A DNA stretch of 64,000 bases from Gryllotalpicola protaetiae. GTDB lineage: Bacteria; Actinomycetota; Actinomycetes; Actinomycetales; Microbacteriaceae. The stretch's first letter is position 1. Each line of letters begins with the position of its first letter. The DNA is taken from contig NZ_CP032624.1 in the NCBI RefSeq assembly GCF_003627055.1, positions 620,001-684,000 of the forward strand. Reading direction: 5' to 3'. Positions 18,939 to 27,200 of the stretch are shown here, piece after piece. The translations under genes and the position numbers were made by a program. The notes under the pieces are model-generated. The model was given only the letters and a program-made list of their open reading frames with translations, was not told the DNA's origin and searched no databases.

Positions 18939-19568
18939 TCAGAACTCGGCGGCGCGCACCGCGTCCGAGAGCGCACGCACCCGGGCGCGCAGCGCGCGCT
19001 CGGCGTCGAGGCCCTGGGCGCGCGCCGCGGCGACGATGGCGAGGAGCTGCTCGCCCAGCTCGTCTTCGCTCGTGAAGGAGGCCGGTGCGGCATCCGTCGC
19101 CACCCCGACCGATGCCGCGCGGCCGATTGTCTTGTCGGCCAGCGCGAGCGCAGGCAGCGAGCGGGGGATGCCGTCGAGCACACTCTTCCGCTCGTGTTTC
19201 TCCGCCTTCTTGGCGGCCGTCCAGAGACGCACCACGTCTTCGGGCGTCTCGGCCACTTCACCTGCGAAGACGTGCGGATGCCGGCGGATCATCTTCGCCC
19301 GCACGTTCGCCGCGACCTCCTGCACGTCGAAGCCCTCAGAGGGCGTGCGGCGCGCGATCTCGGCGTGGAAGACGATCTGCCACAGCACGTCGCCTAGCTC
19401 TTCGAGCAGATCGTCGCGCGTGCCGGCCTCGATCGCCTCGACCAGCTCGTAGCTCTCCTCGATGAGGTACGGCACGAGGCTCGCATGGGTCTCGCGCTGG
19501 CTCCAGACACACGTGTCGAGCACCTCGGACATGGCGGCGGCGAAGGCGTCGAGCTCGCTTGCGGTCAT
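18939..19568 (-). CDS. mazG: MazG-type nucleoside triphosphate pyrophosphohydrolase
   Basis: 209 residues from the ATG at 19568. The signature EExYELxEAI (LIEESYELVEAIEAG) is near 35-48, with the second acidic cluster EELGDVLWQIVFHAEIA near 54-70; these form the Mg-binding NTP-PPase helices. A single MazG domain plus a helical C-terminus (ALADKTIGRAASVG). Removes aberrant or excess dNTPs. A start at 19619 would add 17 residues with no homology signal. Transcribed divergently from the ferric-reductase-like operon. Confidence 0.9.
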   Translation of the reverse strand: MTASELDAFAAAMSEVLDTCVWSQRETHASLVPYLIEESYELVEAIEAGTRDDLLEELGDVLWQIVFHAEIARRTPSEGFDVQEVAANVRAKMIRRHPHVFAGEVAETPEDVVRLWTAAKKAEKHERKSVLDGIPRSLPALALADKTIGRAASVGVATDAAPASFTSEDELGEQLLAIVAAARAQGLDAERALRARVRALSDAVRAAEF

Positions 19569-19667
19569 GCTGTCAGTATTGCCCGGAGGCCGCGCATCGA
19601 CGCGACGGTTATCGGCCACCGCCGCTTCTCATAAGAATCTTTGACGCGTCGCCCGTAACTTCTCTTC

Positions 19668-20960
19668 ATGAGACGAGGTGTGGTGGCTCTTCTGGCGGTC
19701 GCCGGGGGCGCGGCCGTCGTCGGGCTGTGGTGGCCGACGGCGGTAGTGACCGGGTCCGGCTCTGCTCTCACGACCGCCGTTGCCGAGCTCGCCGGCATGA
19801 TCGGCTCGTACCTCGTCTGCATCCAGCTGCTGCTGATCGCCCGGGTCCCCTGGCTCGAGCGTCTGATCGGCCTCGACCGTCTCATCGGGTGGCACAAGGT
19901 GGTCGGCACGGCGACGCTGTTCCTCGTGCTCGCACACGTCGGCTTCATGACGCTGAGCCAGTGGATCGCAAGCGGGCACGGCCCCATCGGCGCTTATCTC
20001 GGGCTGTTCAGTCTGTACCCCGACATGCTCACGGCGACGATCGGCACGGCGGTCGTCCTGCTCGCGGGCCTGCTCAGTGCGCAGGCGCTGCGAAGGCTGC
20101 TGCCGTACGAGGTCTGGTACTGGACGCACGTGACCACGTACGTCGCGATCTTCCTCACCTTCCTGCACCAGATCAGCGCGGGTCCGGTGTTCGTGGGGCA
20201 TCCGTTCGCACGCGGCATCTGGATCGCGATGTACATCACGACGGCTGCCTGCATCTTCTACTGGCGCGTCGCGACCCCGCTGATGCGCTTCGCCGAGCAC
20301 CGCTTCGAGGTCGTCTCGGTGGTTCCCGAGTCGGCGCGGCTGACCAGCGTCTGGATCAGATCGCGCCGGCCCGAGCTGCTCGCGGTGCGGCCCGGTCAGT
20401 TCATGCTGTTCCGGTTCCTCGAGCGCGGGCACCTGCTGTCGGCGCATCCGTACTCGATCTCGAACGTGCCGGCCGATGGTCTCGTGCGCATCACGGTCGC
20501 CGATCTCGGCGACCACTCGGGCCGGCTGCGCGATTTGCGGCCCGGCACGAAGGTGCTGCTCGAGGGGCCGTTCGGCGGCTTCGTGGGCCGACGGCGCACG
20601 GGGTCCGTGCTGCTCGTGGCCGGCGGCGCGGGGATCGGGCCGATCCGCGGGCTCGCCGAGCAGTTCGCCCGCATGGGCCGTTCTGTCGTCGTGATCTACC
20701 GTGCGAGCCGGGCGGATGAGCTCGCGTTCCACGCCGAGTTCGCGGGCCTTCCGAGCATCCGTGTGATCCCCCTGATCGGCCGGCGCGACGAACTCGGCTT
20801 CGACCCGCTCGACGCGGAGTCGCTCGGCTATTACGTGCCGGATGCCGCGCAGCGGGAGGCGTTCGTCTGCGGGCCTCCCGCGATGATCGACAAGACCGCC
20901 GACAGCCTGCGCGCCCTCAGAGTGCGTCGCGTGCAGTTCGAGGAGTTGAGCTTCGCATGA
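19668..20960 (+). CDS. Ferric-reductase-like transmembrane flavoprotein reductase
   Basis: 430 residues. The N-terminal half has about six membrane helices with spaced histidines suited to two hemes (GWHKVVGTATLFLVLAHVGF; WTHVTTYVAIFLTFLHQI). The C-terminal half is an FNR-type module: FAD motif SAHPYSISNVP, NAD(P) motif GGAGIGPIRGLAEQF and the terminal VCGPPAMIDKTADSL. It would move electrons from cytoplasmic NAD(P)H through FAD and heme across the membrane. Its stop overlaps the FMN-binding protein start by 4 bp, and an apbE gene follows, so the extracytoplasmic acceptor is probably the covalent-FMN protein. Confidence 0.85.
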   Translation: MRRGVVALLAVAGGAAVVGLWWPTAVVTGSGSALTTAVAELAGMIGSYLVCIQLLLIARVPWLERLIGLDRLIGWHKVVGTATLFLVLAHVGFMTLSQWIASGHGPIGAYLGLFSLYPDMLTATIGTAVVLLAGLLSAQALRRLLPYEVWYWTHVTTYVAIFLTFLHQISAGPVFVGHPFARGIWIAMYITTAACIFYWRVATPLMRFAEHRFEVVSVVPESARLTSVWIRSRRPELLAVRPGQFMLFRFLERGHLLSAHPYSISNVPADGLVRITVADLGDHSGRLRDLRPGTKVLLEGPFGGFVGRRRTGSVLLVAGGAGIGPIRGLAEQFARMGRSVVVIYRASRADELAFHAEFAGLPSIRVIPLIGRRDELGFDPLDAESLGYYVPDAAQREAFVCGPPAMIDKTADSLRALRVRRVQFEELSFA

Positions 20961-21385
20961 CGCGGAGATGGCAGGGCACTGCGCTGTTCGCGATGATCAT
21001 GGCCGTGCTGTCGGCGACGGTCGCAGGGCGGATGCTGACGGGCGGCGGCGCGGCGAGCACGAACACGTCGACGTCTGCGCCGACGGGCGGAAGCGCGAGC
21101 AGCAGTACGAGCGGCACGGTCGTCACCGGCAAGACCGAGCAGACGCGCTTCGGTCCGGTGCAGGTCTCGCTGAGCTTCGACGGCTCCACGATCACGGGAG
21201 TGAAGGTGCTGCAGGCACCGAGTGGCAGTGGGCGCGACGAGATGCTGACGCAGTACTCCACCCCGTTGCTCGAGAAGGAGGTGATCGCGTCGCAATCCGC
21301 CCGCGTCGATGCGATCTCCGGCGCGACCTACACGTCGGAGGGCTACCTCGCGAGCGTCCAGTCCGCGATCGACGCGCACTCGTGA
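20957..21385 (+). CDS. Exported FMN-binding domain protein (covalent flavin carrier)
   Basis: 142 residues. An N-terminal membrane anchor or signal (about 8-25, no lipobox Cys) is followed by a Thr/Ser-rich linker (30-55) and one FMN_bind domain. The flavinylation motif DAISGATYTSEGY (about 118-130) contains the acceptor Thr, expected to receive FMN through a phosphoester bond from ApbE. Likely an electron carrier facing outside, fed by the upstream membrane reductase. Start overlaps the upstream stop (ATGA); its stop overlaps the apbE start (GTGA). Confidence 0.85.
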   Translation: MTRRWQGTALFAMIMAVLSATVAGRMLTGGGAASTNTSTSAPTGGSASSSTSGTVVTGKTEQTRFGPVQVSLSFDGSTITGVKVLQAPSGSGRDEMLTQYSTPLLEKEVIASQSARVDAISGATYTSEGYLASVQSAIDAHS

Positions 21386-22116
21386 ACCTCACGCACCGCA
21401 CCATGGGCACCGTCGTGTCGCTCGACCTGCGCACCGCGGCGCCCGATGAGATCGTGACGCGTGCGTTCGCGATCTTCGATGAGGCGGATGCGCGGTTCAG
21501 CCCCTTCCGCGATGACAGCGAGCTCTCGCGCATCGGCCGCGGCGAGCTGCCGCTCCAGGGGGCGAGCGCCGACATGGACGAAGTTCTGGCGCTCGCCAGC
21601 GCCTTCGAACGGGCGAGCGGAGGGGCCTTCTCGGTCTGGCGCAGCAACGTGCTCGACGCAAACGGGGTGGTGAAGGGGTGGGCGGCGCAGCGCGCCGCCG
21701 CCGTTCTCGACGCGGGCGGGGCGGCAGATTTCTGTCTGAACGCCGGAGGCGACATGATCGCCCATGGCGTGCCGGCCGACGGGCAGCAGTGGCAGGTGGG
21801 GATCCGTGACCCGCGGCGCGCCGATCGACTGCTCGGGACCGTCGTGCTCGGCGAAGGCGCGCTGGCGACGTCCGGCACCTATGAGCGGGGCGCCCACATC
21901 GTCGATGCGCGCACGGGCGAGGCATCCCATCACTGGTCGTCGATCACTGTCCTCGACCCCGATCTGACGGTCGCGGATGTGCTCGCAACCGCTGCGTTCG
22001 CGATGGGCGCCGACGGGCCGGCGTGGGCGCACGAGGAGTTCGGCAGCTCGGTGATCGCCGTCGACGACACCGGTCGGATGGTGGTGAGCGGCCCTGTCAA
22101 GTGGGCCCGAGGATAG
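21382..22116 (+). CDS. apbE: FAD:protein FMN transferase
   Basis: 244 residues, somewhat shorter than typical ApbE (about 330) and without a signal peptide. HRTMGTVVSLDL at the start, FDEADARFSPFRDDSELSR near 30, GVVKGWAAQRAA near 93, CLNAGGDMIAHG near 116 and TSGTYERGAHIVDARTGE near 158 are the family blocks. It attaches FMN to the Thr of the FMN_bind protein encoded just upstream (GTGA overlap). Last gene of the three-gene operon; iron boxes begin within its final codons. Confidence 0.9.
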   Translation: MNLTHRTMGTVVSLDLRTAAPDEIVTRAFAIFDEADARFSPFRDDSELSRIGRGELPLQGASADMDEVLALASAFERASGGAFSVWRSNVLDANGVVKGWAAQRAAAVLDAGGAADFCLNAGGDMIAHGVPADGQQWQVGIRDPRRADRLLGTVVLGEGALATSGTYERGAHIVDARTGEASHHWSSITVLDPDLTVADVLATAAFAMGADGPAWAHEEFGSSVIAVDDTGRMVVSGPVKWARG

Positions 22117-22130
22117 GCTTGCCTTAGCTC
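22112..22130 (+). promoter_or_regulatory. DtxR/IdeR-like iron box 1
   Basis: Sequence GATAGGCTTGCCTTAGCTC resembles the actinobacterial iron-regulator consensus TTAGGTTAGSCTAACCTAA, with core dyad AGGC-TT-GCCT. It overlaps the apbE stop, 80 bp upstream of the VIT-type gene. Confidence 0.55.
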
Positions 22131-22151
22131 AATCTCGCGCTCTGATCAGGG

Positions 22152-22170
22152 ATTTAGGCTCGCCTCACCT
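22152..22170 (+). promoter_or_regulatory. DtxR/IdeR-like iron box 2
   Basis: ATTTAGGCTCGCCTCACCT, a second match to the same consensus with core AGGC-TC-GCCT, 40 bp from box 1 (about four helical turns, same face). It lies 40 bp before the VIT-type start, where a metal-dependent repressor would block transcription. Confidence 0.55.
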
Positions 22171-22209
22171 TGCTAGCGAAGCTCGCGATGCGGTGGTTCC
22201 ATTGAAACC

Positions 22210-22800
22210 ATGACGAACGTGCTCTCACCCCTGCGCGCTCTGCTCGGCGCCCCAGAGCAGGCGGCGCCCGAGAGTCTCGCCTCCCGGCTCAACTGGCTGC
22301 GCGCCGGGGTGCTCGGCGCGAACGACGGCATCGTCTCCGTCGCCGCGGTCGTCATCGGCGTGGCGGGCGCCACTTCCGCGGTGCACCCGATCCTCCTCGC
22401 CGGAACCGCCGCCCTCATCGGCGGTGCGCTCTCGATGGCGCTCGGCGAGTACGTCTCTGTGAGTTCCCAGCGCGACGCACTGCGCGCGCGCATCGCCCGC
22501 GGCGAGGCCGCGGACGACGACGACGTCAGCCCCGTGCACGCCGCCCTCGCCTCGCTCATTGCGTTCCTCGTCGGCGGACTGCTGCCGTTCCTGTGCGCCG
22601 TGCTCGTCCCTGTGCCGCCGCGCGTGCCCGTGACCTTCGGCGCGGTCCTTCTCGCGCTCGCCCTCACCGGCTGGCTGGGGGCGCGATTCGGTGACGCTCC
22701 CCCGTTCCGCGCGACCGTGCGGGTCGTGATCGGCGGTGCGATCGCCCTCGGCATCACCTTCGGTATCGGCGCGCTGCTCGGCACCAGTATCAGCGGCTAG
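22210..22800 (+). CDS. Short VIT1/CCC1-type Fe/Mn transporter
   Basis: 196 residues, five predicted membrane helices. The N-terminal WLRAGVLGANDGIVSVAAVVIG (about 29-50) and GALSMALGEYVSVSSQRDA (about 76-94) are the conserved transport-core motifs. Compared with plant VIT1 and many bacterial homologues, the cytosolic loop after TM2 is cut to about 20 residues (RARIARGEAADDDDVSPVHA), so the Glu-rich metal-binding domain is missing. Likely moves Fe2+ or Mn2+ out of the cytoplasm; two upstream iron boxes fit metal control. No good ribosome site is seen. Confidence 0.85.
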   Translation: MTNVLSPLRALLGAPEQAAPESLASRLNWLRAGVLGANDGIVSVAAVVIGVAGATSAVHPILLAGTAALIGGALSMALGEYVSVSSQRDALRARIARGEAADDDDVSPVHAALASLIAFLVGGLLPFLCAVLVPVPPRVPVTFGAVLLALALTGWLGARFGDAPPFRATVRVVIGGAIALGITFGIGALLGTSISG

Positions 22801-22892
22801 CGCCGTCGCGCGTCATCTCGTCCGGCGACAAAGGATGCGGGAATCCGCCCGCCATTCGGGCATCGAATGTCGCCGCACGAAAGCGGGGCGGG

Positions 22893-23609
22893 TCACGCGG
22901 CGGCGGACGCGCGGTATCTGCGCACGAGCTCGGCGGCGCTGCCGTGCCACGGGGCGCCATGGCCAGGCACGACCAACTCGATGTCGAGATCGAGCAGGCG
23001 CTCGAGGGATGCCGCGGCCTCCGCCGGCTCGTCGGTGAACGGCGACGGGCGCGGGCCGGAGGCCGCCGTCAGCACGTCGCGCGTCGTCAGCGCATCGCCG
23101 ACGAACACCGCGCGGAACGCCGGGAAGTAAACGGCGACGCTTCCCGGCGAGTGCCCGGGAAGCGCGACGATCTGCGGGTCGCCGGGAAGCGACGGGCGAT
23201 CGCCGTCGCGCACCGCGACGGCGTCGCGGAGCGGCTGCGTGCGGAATCCGCCCATCGCCATCGAATAGCCGAGGAACTGCACCATCGGGCCGAGGCGCCA
23301 GTGGCCCCAGCCGGGCGAGGTCTTCTCGAGCCCCGCCGCGCGCGCGACGTCGCCCTCGTGCACATAGACGGGCGCGTTCGCCTCAGTGCGGATCCGCTCG
23401 GCGAACCCCGTGTGGTCGCCGTCGCCGTGGGTGAGGACGACCCCGCGCACGTCGGCGAGCGAGAGCCCGGCCGCGGTGAGCTCGCGCTTCAGCCCGCGAT
23501 AGTGCCCGGAGAGGCCGGTGTCGACGACGGTCACGCCCGCATCGGTGACGATGAAGTGAACCGCGATCAGATCGTTTCCGATGCGGTGGATGCCAGGTAC
23601 GATCTCCAT
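22893..23609 (-). CDS. Metallo-beta-lactamase-fold hydrolase
   Basis: 238 residues. Metal-binding motif THGDGDHTG near 60-68 (the second His of HxHxDH is Asp here), a third ligand region LPGHSPGSV near 150, Asp in FVGDALTTRD near 168 and a terminal PGHG near 215. The fold suits hydrolysis of lactones or thioesters; substrate unknown. Divergent from a TetR gene with a perfect palindrome 16 bp upstream of this start, so it is probably the repressor's target. Start ATG at 23609 with no strong ribosome site. Confidence 0.85.
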   Translation of the reverse strand: MEIVPGIHRIGNDLIAVHFIVTDAGVTVVDTGLSGHYRGLKRELTAAGLSLADVRGVVLTHGDGDHTGFAERIRTEANAPVYVHEGDVARAAGLEKTSPGWGHWRLGPMVQFLGYSMAMGGFRTQPLRDAVAVRDGDRPSLPGDPQIVALPGHSPGSVAVYFPAFRAVFVGDALTTRDVLTAASGPRPSPFTDEPAEAAASLERLLDLDIELVVPGHGAPWHGSAAELVRRYRASAAA

Positions 23610-23624
23610 GAAGGCTACGGTACA

Positions 23625-23639
23625 TAGCCATCATGGCTA
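23625..23639. promoter_or_regulatory. Probable TetR operator between MBL and tetR
   Basis: Perfect 7-1-7 palindrome TAGCCAT-C-ATGGCTA, flanked by further copies of the half site (GGCTAC on the left, GGCAATAGCC on the right). It lies in the 62-bp divergent intergenic region, where one bound dimer could block both promoters. Confidence 0.65.
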
Positions 23640-23671
23640 ATGGCAATAGCCTTTGTGAAAAGGAGTCCAGA

Positions 23672-24238
23672 ATGCCCGCGCCCGGACGCACCAGCTCAGC
23701 CGAGATCGTCGCCGCCGGCCGCCGCATCGTGGCCGCCACGGGTCTCGAATCGCTCACCATGCAGGCGGTGGCTACACAGGTCGGGGTGCGTGCGCCATCC
23801 CTGTACAAGCGGGTTAAGGGGCGCGACGAGCTGATCCGGCTGGTCGTCGAGGCGACGATCGACGAGCTGGAAGAGCGCCTCGCGTCGGTTGGGAACCTGG
23901 TCGACTCCGACCCGGCGGCCGCGCTTGCCGATCTCGCACGCGAGCTGCGCGGCTTCGCACACGAGAACCCGTCCGGCTTCCGACTGATCTTCGGCGGCGT
24001 GCCGCTCGAGTCCCGACCCGACGTGGTCGTTTACGCCCGCTCGGCAGCTCCACTCATCGAGGCGACCACGCGCCTGGTCGGGGCCGAGCACGCGCTCGAC
24101 GCCGCGCGCACGGTCACGGCGTGGGCGAACGGATTCCTGACCATGGAGCTCGCCGGCGAATTCCAGCTGGGCGGCGACGTCGACCGTGCGTTCGAGTGGG
24201 GCCTCACCCGCGTCATCGCCGCGGTCGCGGCGGAGTAG
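23672..24238 (+). CDS. TetR-family regulator (TetR_C WHG type)
   Basis: 188 residues from the ATG at 23672, which has AAAGGAG 8 bp upstream; an earlier in-frame ATG (23633) overlaps the palindrome and is unlikely. HTH at about 20-45 (LTMQAVATQVGVRAPSLYKR), then the helical C-terminal domain with FAHENPSGFRLIFGG near 95-109. Convergent with mfd (8 bp between stops). Divergent MBL hydrolase is the likely target. Confidence 0.87.
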   Translation: MPAPGRTSSAEIVAAGRRIVAATGLESLTMQAVATQVGVRAPSLYKRVKGRDELIRLVVEATIDELEERLASVGNLVDSDPAAALADLARELRGFAHENPSGFRLIFGGVPLESRPDVVVYARSAAPLIEATTRLVGAEHALDAARTVTAWANGFLTMELAGEFQLGGDVDRAFEWGLTRVIAAVAAE

Positions 24239-24246
24239 CGGGGACG

Positions 24247-27200
24247 CTACGCCGTCGCCGCTTCCTGCGCCTTCTCGGGCAGCGGGAAGATCGCCTTCAG
24301 CAAGTCGCCGACCCAGGCGATCAGCTCGGTGTCGGGCAGCGGATGCCCGTCGACGACCTTGATCGGCACCGAGATCGCGCGCTGCTGCTGGAAGTGCTTC
24401 GCGCCCGGGTACAGGCGCTGCAGCCTCACCTGGATCGAGTCGGCGAGGTCGGCAGGCGCGATGCGCAGGTTCGAGCCCATGGTCACGACCTCCGACAGCC
24501 CGGCCAGCTGAGCATGCCGGCGCAGGCGCGCCACCGAGATGAGGTTCTCGACGGGCTCCGGCAGCTCGCCGTAGCGGTCGGTGAGCTCCTCGACGACGAG
24601 CTCGATCGCGTTCTCGCGGGCGTTCGGGCCTGACGCGGACGAGAGCTTCTGGTAGGCCTCGAGGCGCAGGCGCTCAGAGTCGACGTAGTCCTCGGGGATA
24701 TGCGCGTCGACGGGCAGTTCGAGCCGCAGCTCGGTCTGCCCCTCGGCGACGTCGCCGCGGAACTGCCCGACGGCCTCCCCGATCATGCGCAGGTAGAGGT
24801 CGAATCCGACGCCCGCGATGTGCCCCGACTGCTCGCCCCCGAGCAGGTTGCCCGCCCCCCGGATCTCGAGGTCTTTCAGCGCGATCTGCATGCCCGAGCC
24901 GAGCTCGTTGTTGGCGGCGAGCGTCGACAGCCGGTCGTGCGCGGTCTCGGAGAGCGGCTTGTTCTCGTCCCACAGGAAGTAGGCGTAGGCGCGCTCGCGA
25001 CCGCGGCCCACGCGCCCGCGCAACTGATGCAGCTGGCTGAGCCCGTACTTGTCGGCGCGGTCGATGATGATCGTGTTCGCGTTCGCGATGTCGAGACCGG
25101 TCTCGATGATCGTGGTCGAGACGAGCACGTCGAACTTCCGCTCCCAGAAGTCGACGACGATCTGCTCGAGCACGTGCTCCGGAAGCTGGCCGTGTGCGAC
25201 CGCGACGCGCGCCTCGGGCACCAGCTCGGCGATCTGTGAGGCGACCCGGTTGATCGACGAGACACGGTTGTGCACGAAGAACACCTGGCCCTCGCGCAGG
25301 ATCTCTCGGCGGATCGCCGCCGACACCTGCTTGTCGCTGTAGGGGCCGACGAAGGTGAGAATCGGATGCCTGTCCTCAGGCGCGGTCGCGAGGGTCGACA
25401 TCTCGCGGATGCCCGTGACGGCCATCTCGAGCGTGCGTGGAATCGGCGTCGCGCTCATCGCGAGCACGTCGACGTTGGTCTTGATCTTCTTCAGCGCGTC
25501 CTTGTGCTCGACGCCGAAGCGCTGCTCTTCGTCGACGACGACCAGCCCGACATCCTTGTAGGTCACGCCCTGCGCGAGCAGGCGGTGCGTGCCGATGACG
25601 ACGTCGACGGTGCCGTCGGCGAGGCCGTCGAGCACCTCCTTCGCCTCTTTGTCTGTCTGGAACCGGCTGAGCTGGCGCAGGTGGATCGGGAAGCCTGCGA
25701 AGCGCTCGCTGAACGTCTCGAAGTGCTGCTTCACGAGCAGCGTCGTCGGCACGAGCACGACGACCTGCTTGCCGCCCTGGACCGCCTTGAACGCGGCGCG
25801 CACCGCGATCTCGGTCTTGCCGAAGCCGACGTCGCCCGAGATCAGGCGGTCCATCGGGATCGGCCGCTCCATGTCGGCCTTGACCTCGTCGATGGTCTGC
25901 AGCTGGTCGGGGGTCTCAGCGAACGGGAACGCGTCCTCCAGCTCCTGCTGCCAGGGCGTGTCCGGTGGGAAGGCGAAGCCCTTGGCCGCCATGCGAGCCG
26001 AGTACAGCTTGACGAGCTCGACGGCGATGTCGCGCACCGCCCGGCGAGCCTTCGACTTGGCCGCCGCCCAGTCGCTGCCGCCCATCTTCGACAGCGCCGG
26101 CTCCTCACCGCCGACGTAGCGGGTGAGCAGGTCGAGCTGGTCGGTGGGCACGTAGAGCTTGTCGCGCGGGCCGCCGCGCTTCGAGGGCGCGTATTCGAGC
26201 ACGAGGTATTCGCGCTTCGTCTTCACCGCGTTGCGACCGCCAGACGACACCTCGCGCTGCACGAGCTCGACGAACTTGCCGATGCCGTGGGTCTGATGCA
26301 CGACGATGTCGCCGGCCTTGAGCTGCAGCGGGTCGACGACGTTCTTGCGGCGGCTGCCGAGCTTCTTCACCTGGCGGGAGTCATAGCCGATCGTGCGACC
26401 GTAGAACTCGGTCTCGCCGATGAGCGCGAGCTTGTCGTCCGGCAGTTCAAAGCCGTTCTCGACGGCGGCCTTCACCAGATAGGCGACGCCGGCCTCGGCA
26501 TCCGCCGGGTAATCGTCGACGACGCGCGCGGCCAGGCCCGCCTCACCGAGCACGTCGGCCGCACGGCCGACCAGGCCCTGCCCGGCCGCCGCGATGACGA
26601 CCCGCCAGCCGCGCTCCAGCAGCTCGCCGACGTGCTCGAGCGCGCCCATGACGTTGCCCTGGAAGCTGGGCACCGCATTGCCTGCCACCCGCACCGCACC
26701 GCCGGCGTCGCCCGCGTCGAAGGTCGAGATGGTCCACCACGGGTCGCCGGGCACGCTCGCCCTGAGCGCCTCGAGGGTGAGGAAGTCGCCCGCGTCGAGG
26801 TCGATCGGCGCTGCGGCGCCGACGGTCGCCGCGCTCCAGGCGGCGGCAAGGAACTCGCGGTTCGTCTCGGCGAGGCTGACAGCCCGGCTCGCGACGCGCT
26901 CAGGGGCGATGATCGCCACCGCGGCCCCATCGGGCAGATACGAGGTGAGGGGGACGAGCCGGTCGACGAGCGCCGGCGCGAGCGACTCCATGCCTTCGAC
27001 CGGGATGCCCTGGCCGACCCGCTCGAGCAGCCCCGACAGGCTCGGGAACTCGTGCTGCATCTCGCGGGCGCGCTGGCGCACGGACTCGGAGAGCAGCAGC
27101 TCGCGGCTCGGCGGCAGGCTCGCGGTGTGAACCGGCTCGGGGATCGAGCGCTGGTCGGCCACGGAGAACCACCGGATCTGGTCGACCTCGTCACCGAAGA

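Noticed and set aside
17324-19261. 645-codon minus-strand frame across the DHA2 exporter and terminator
   Set aside because: It runs antisense to the whole exporter and through a terminator hairpin; the product is low-complexity and its start coincides with part of mazG.
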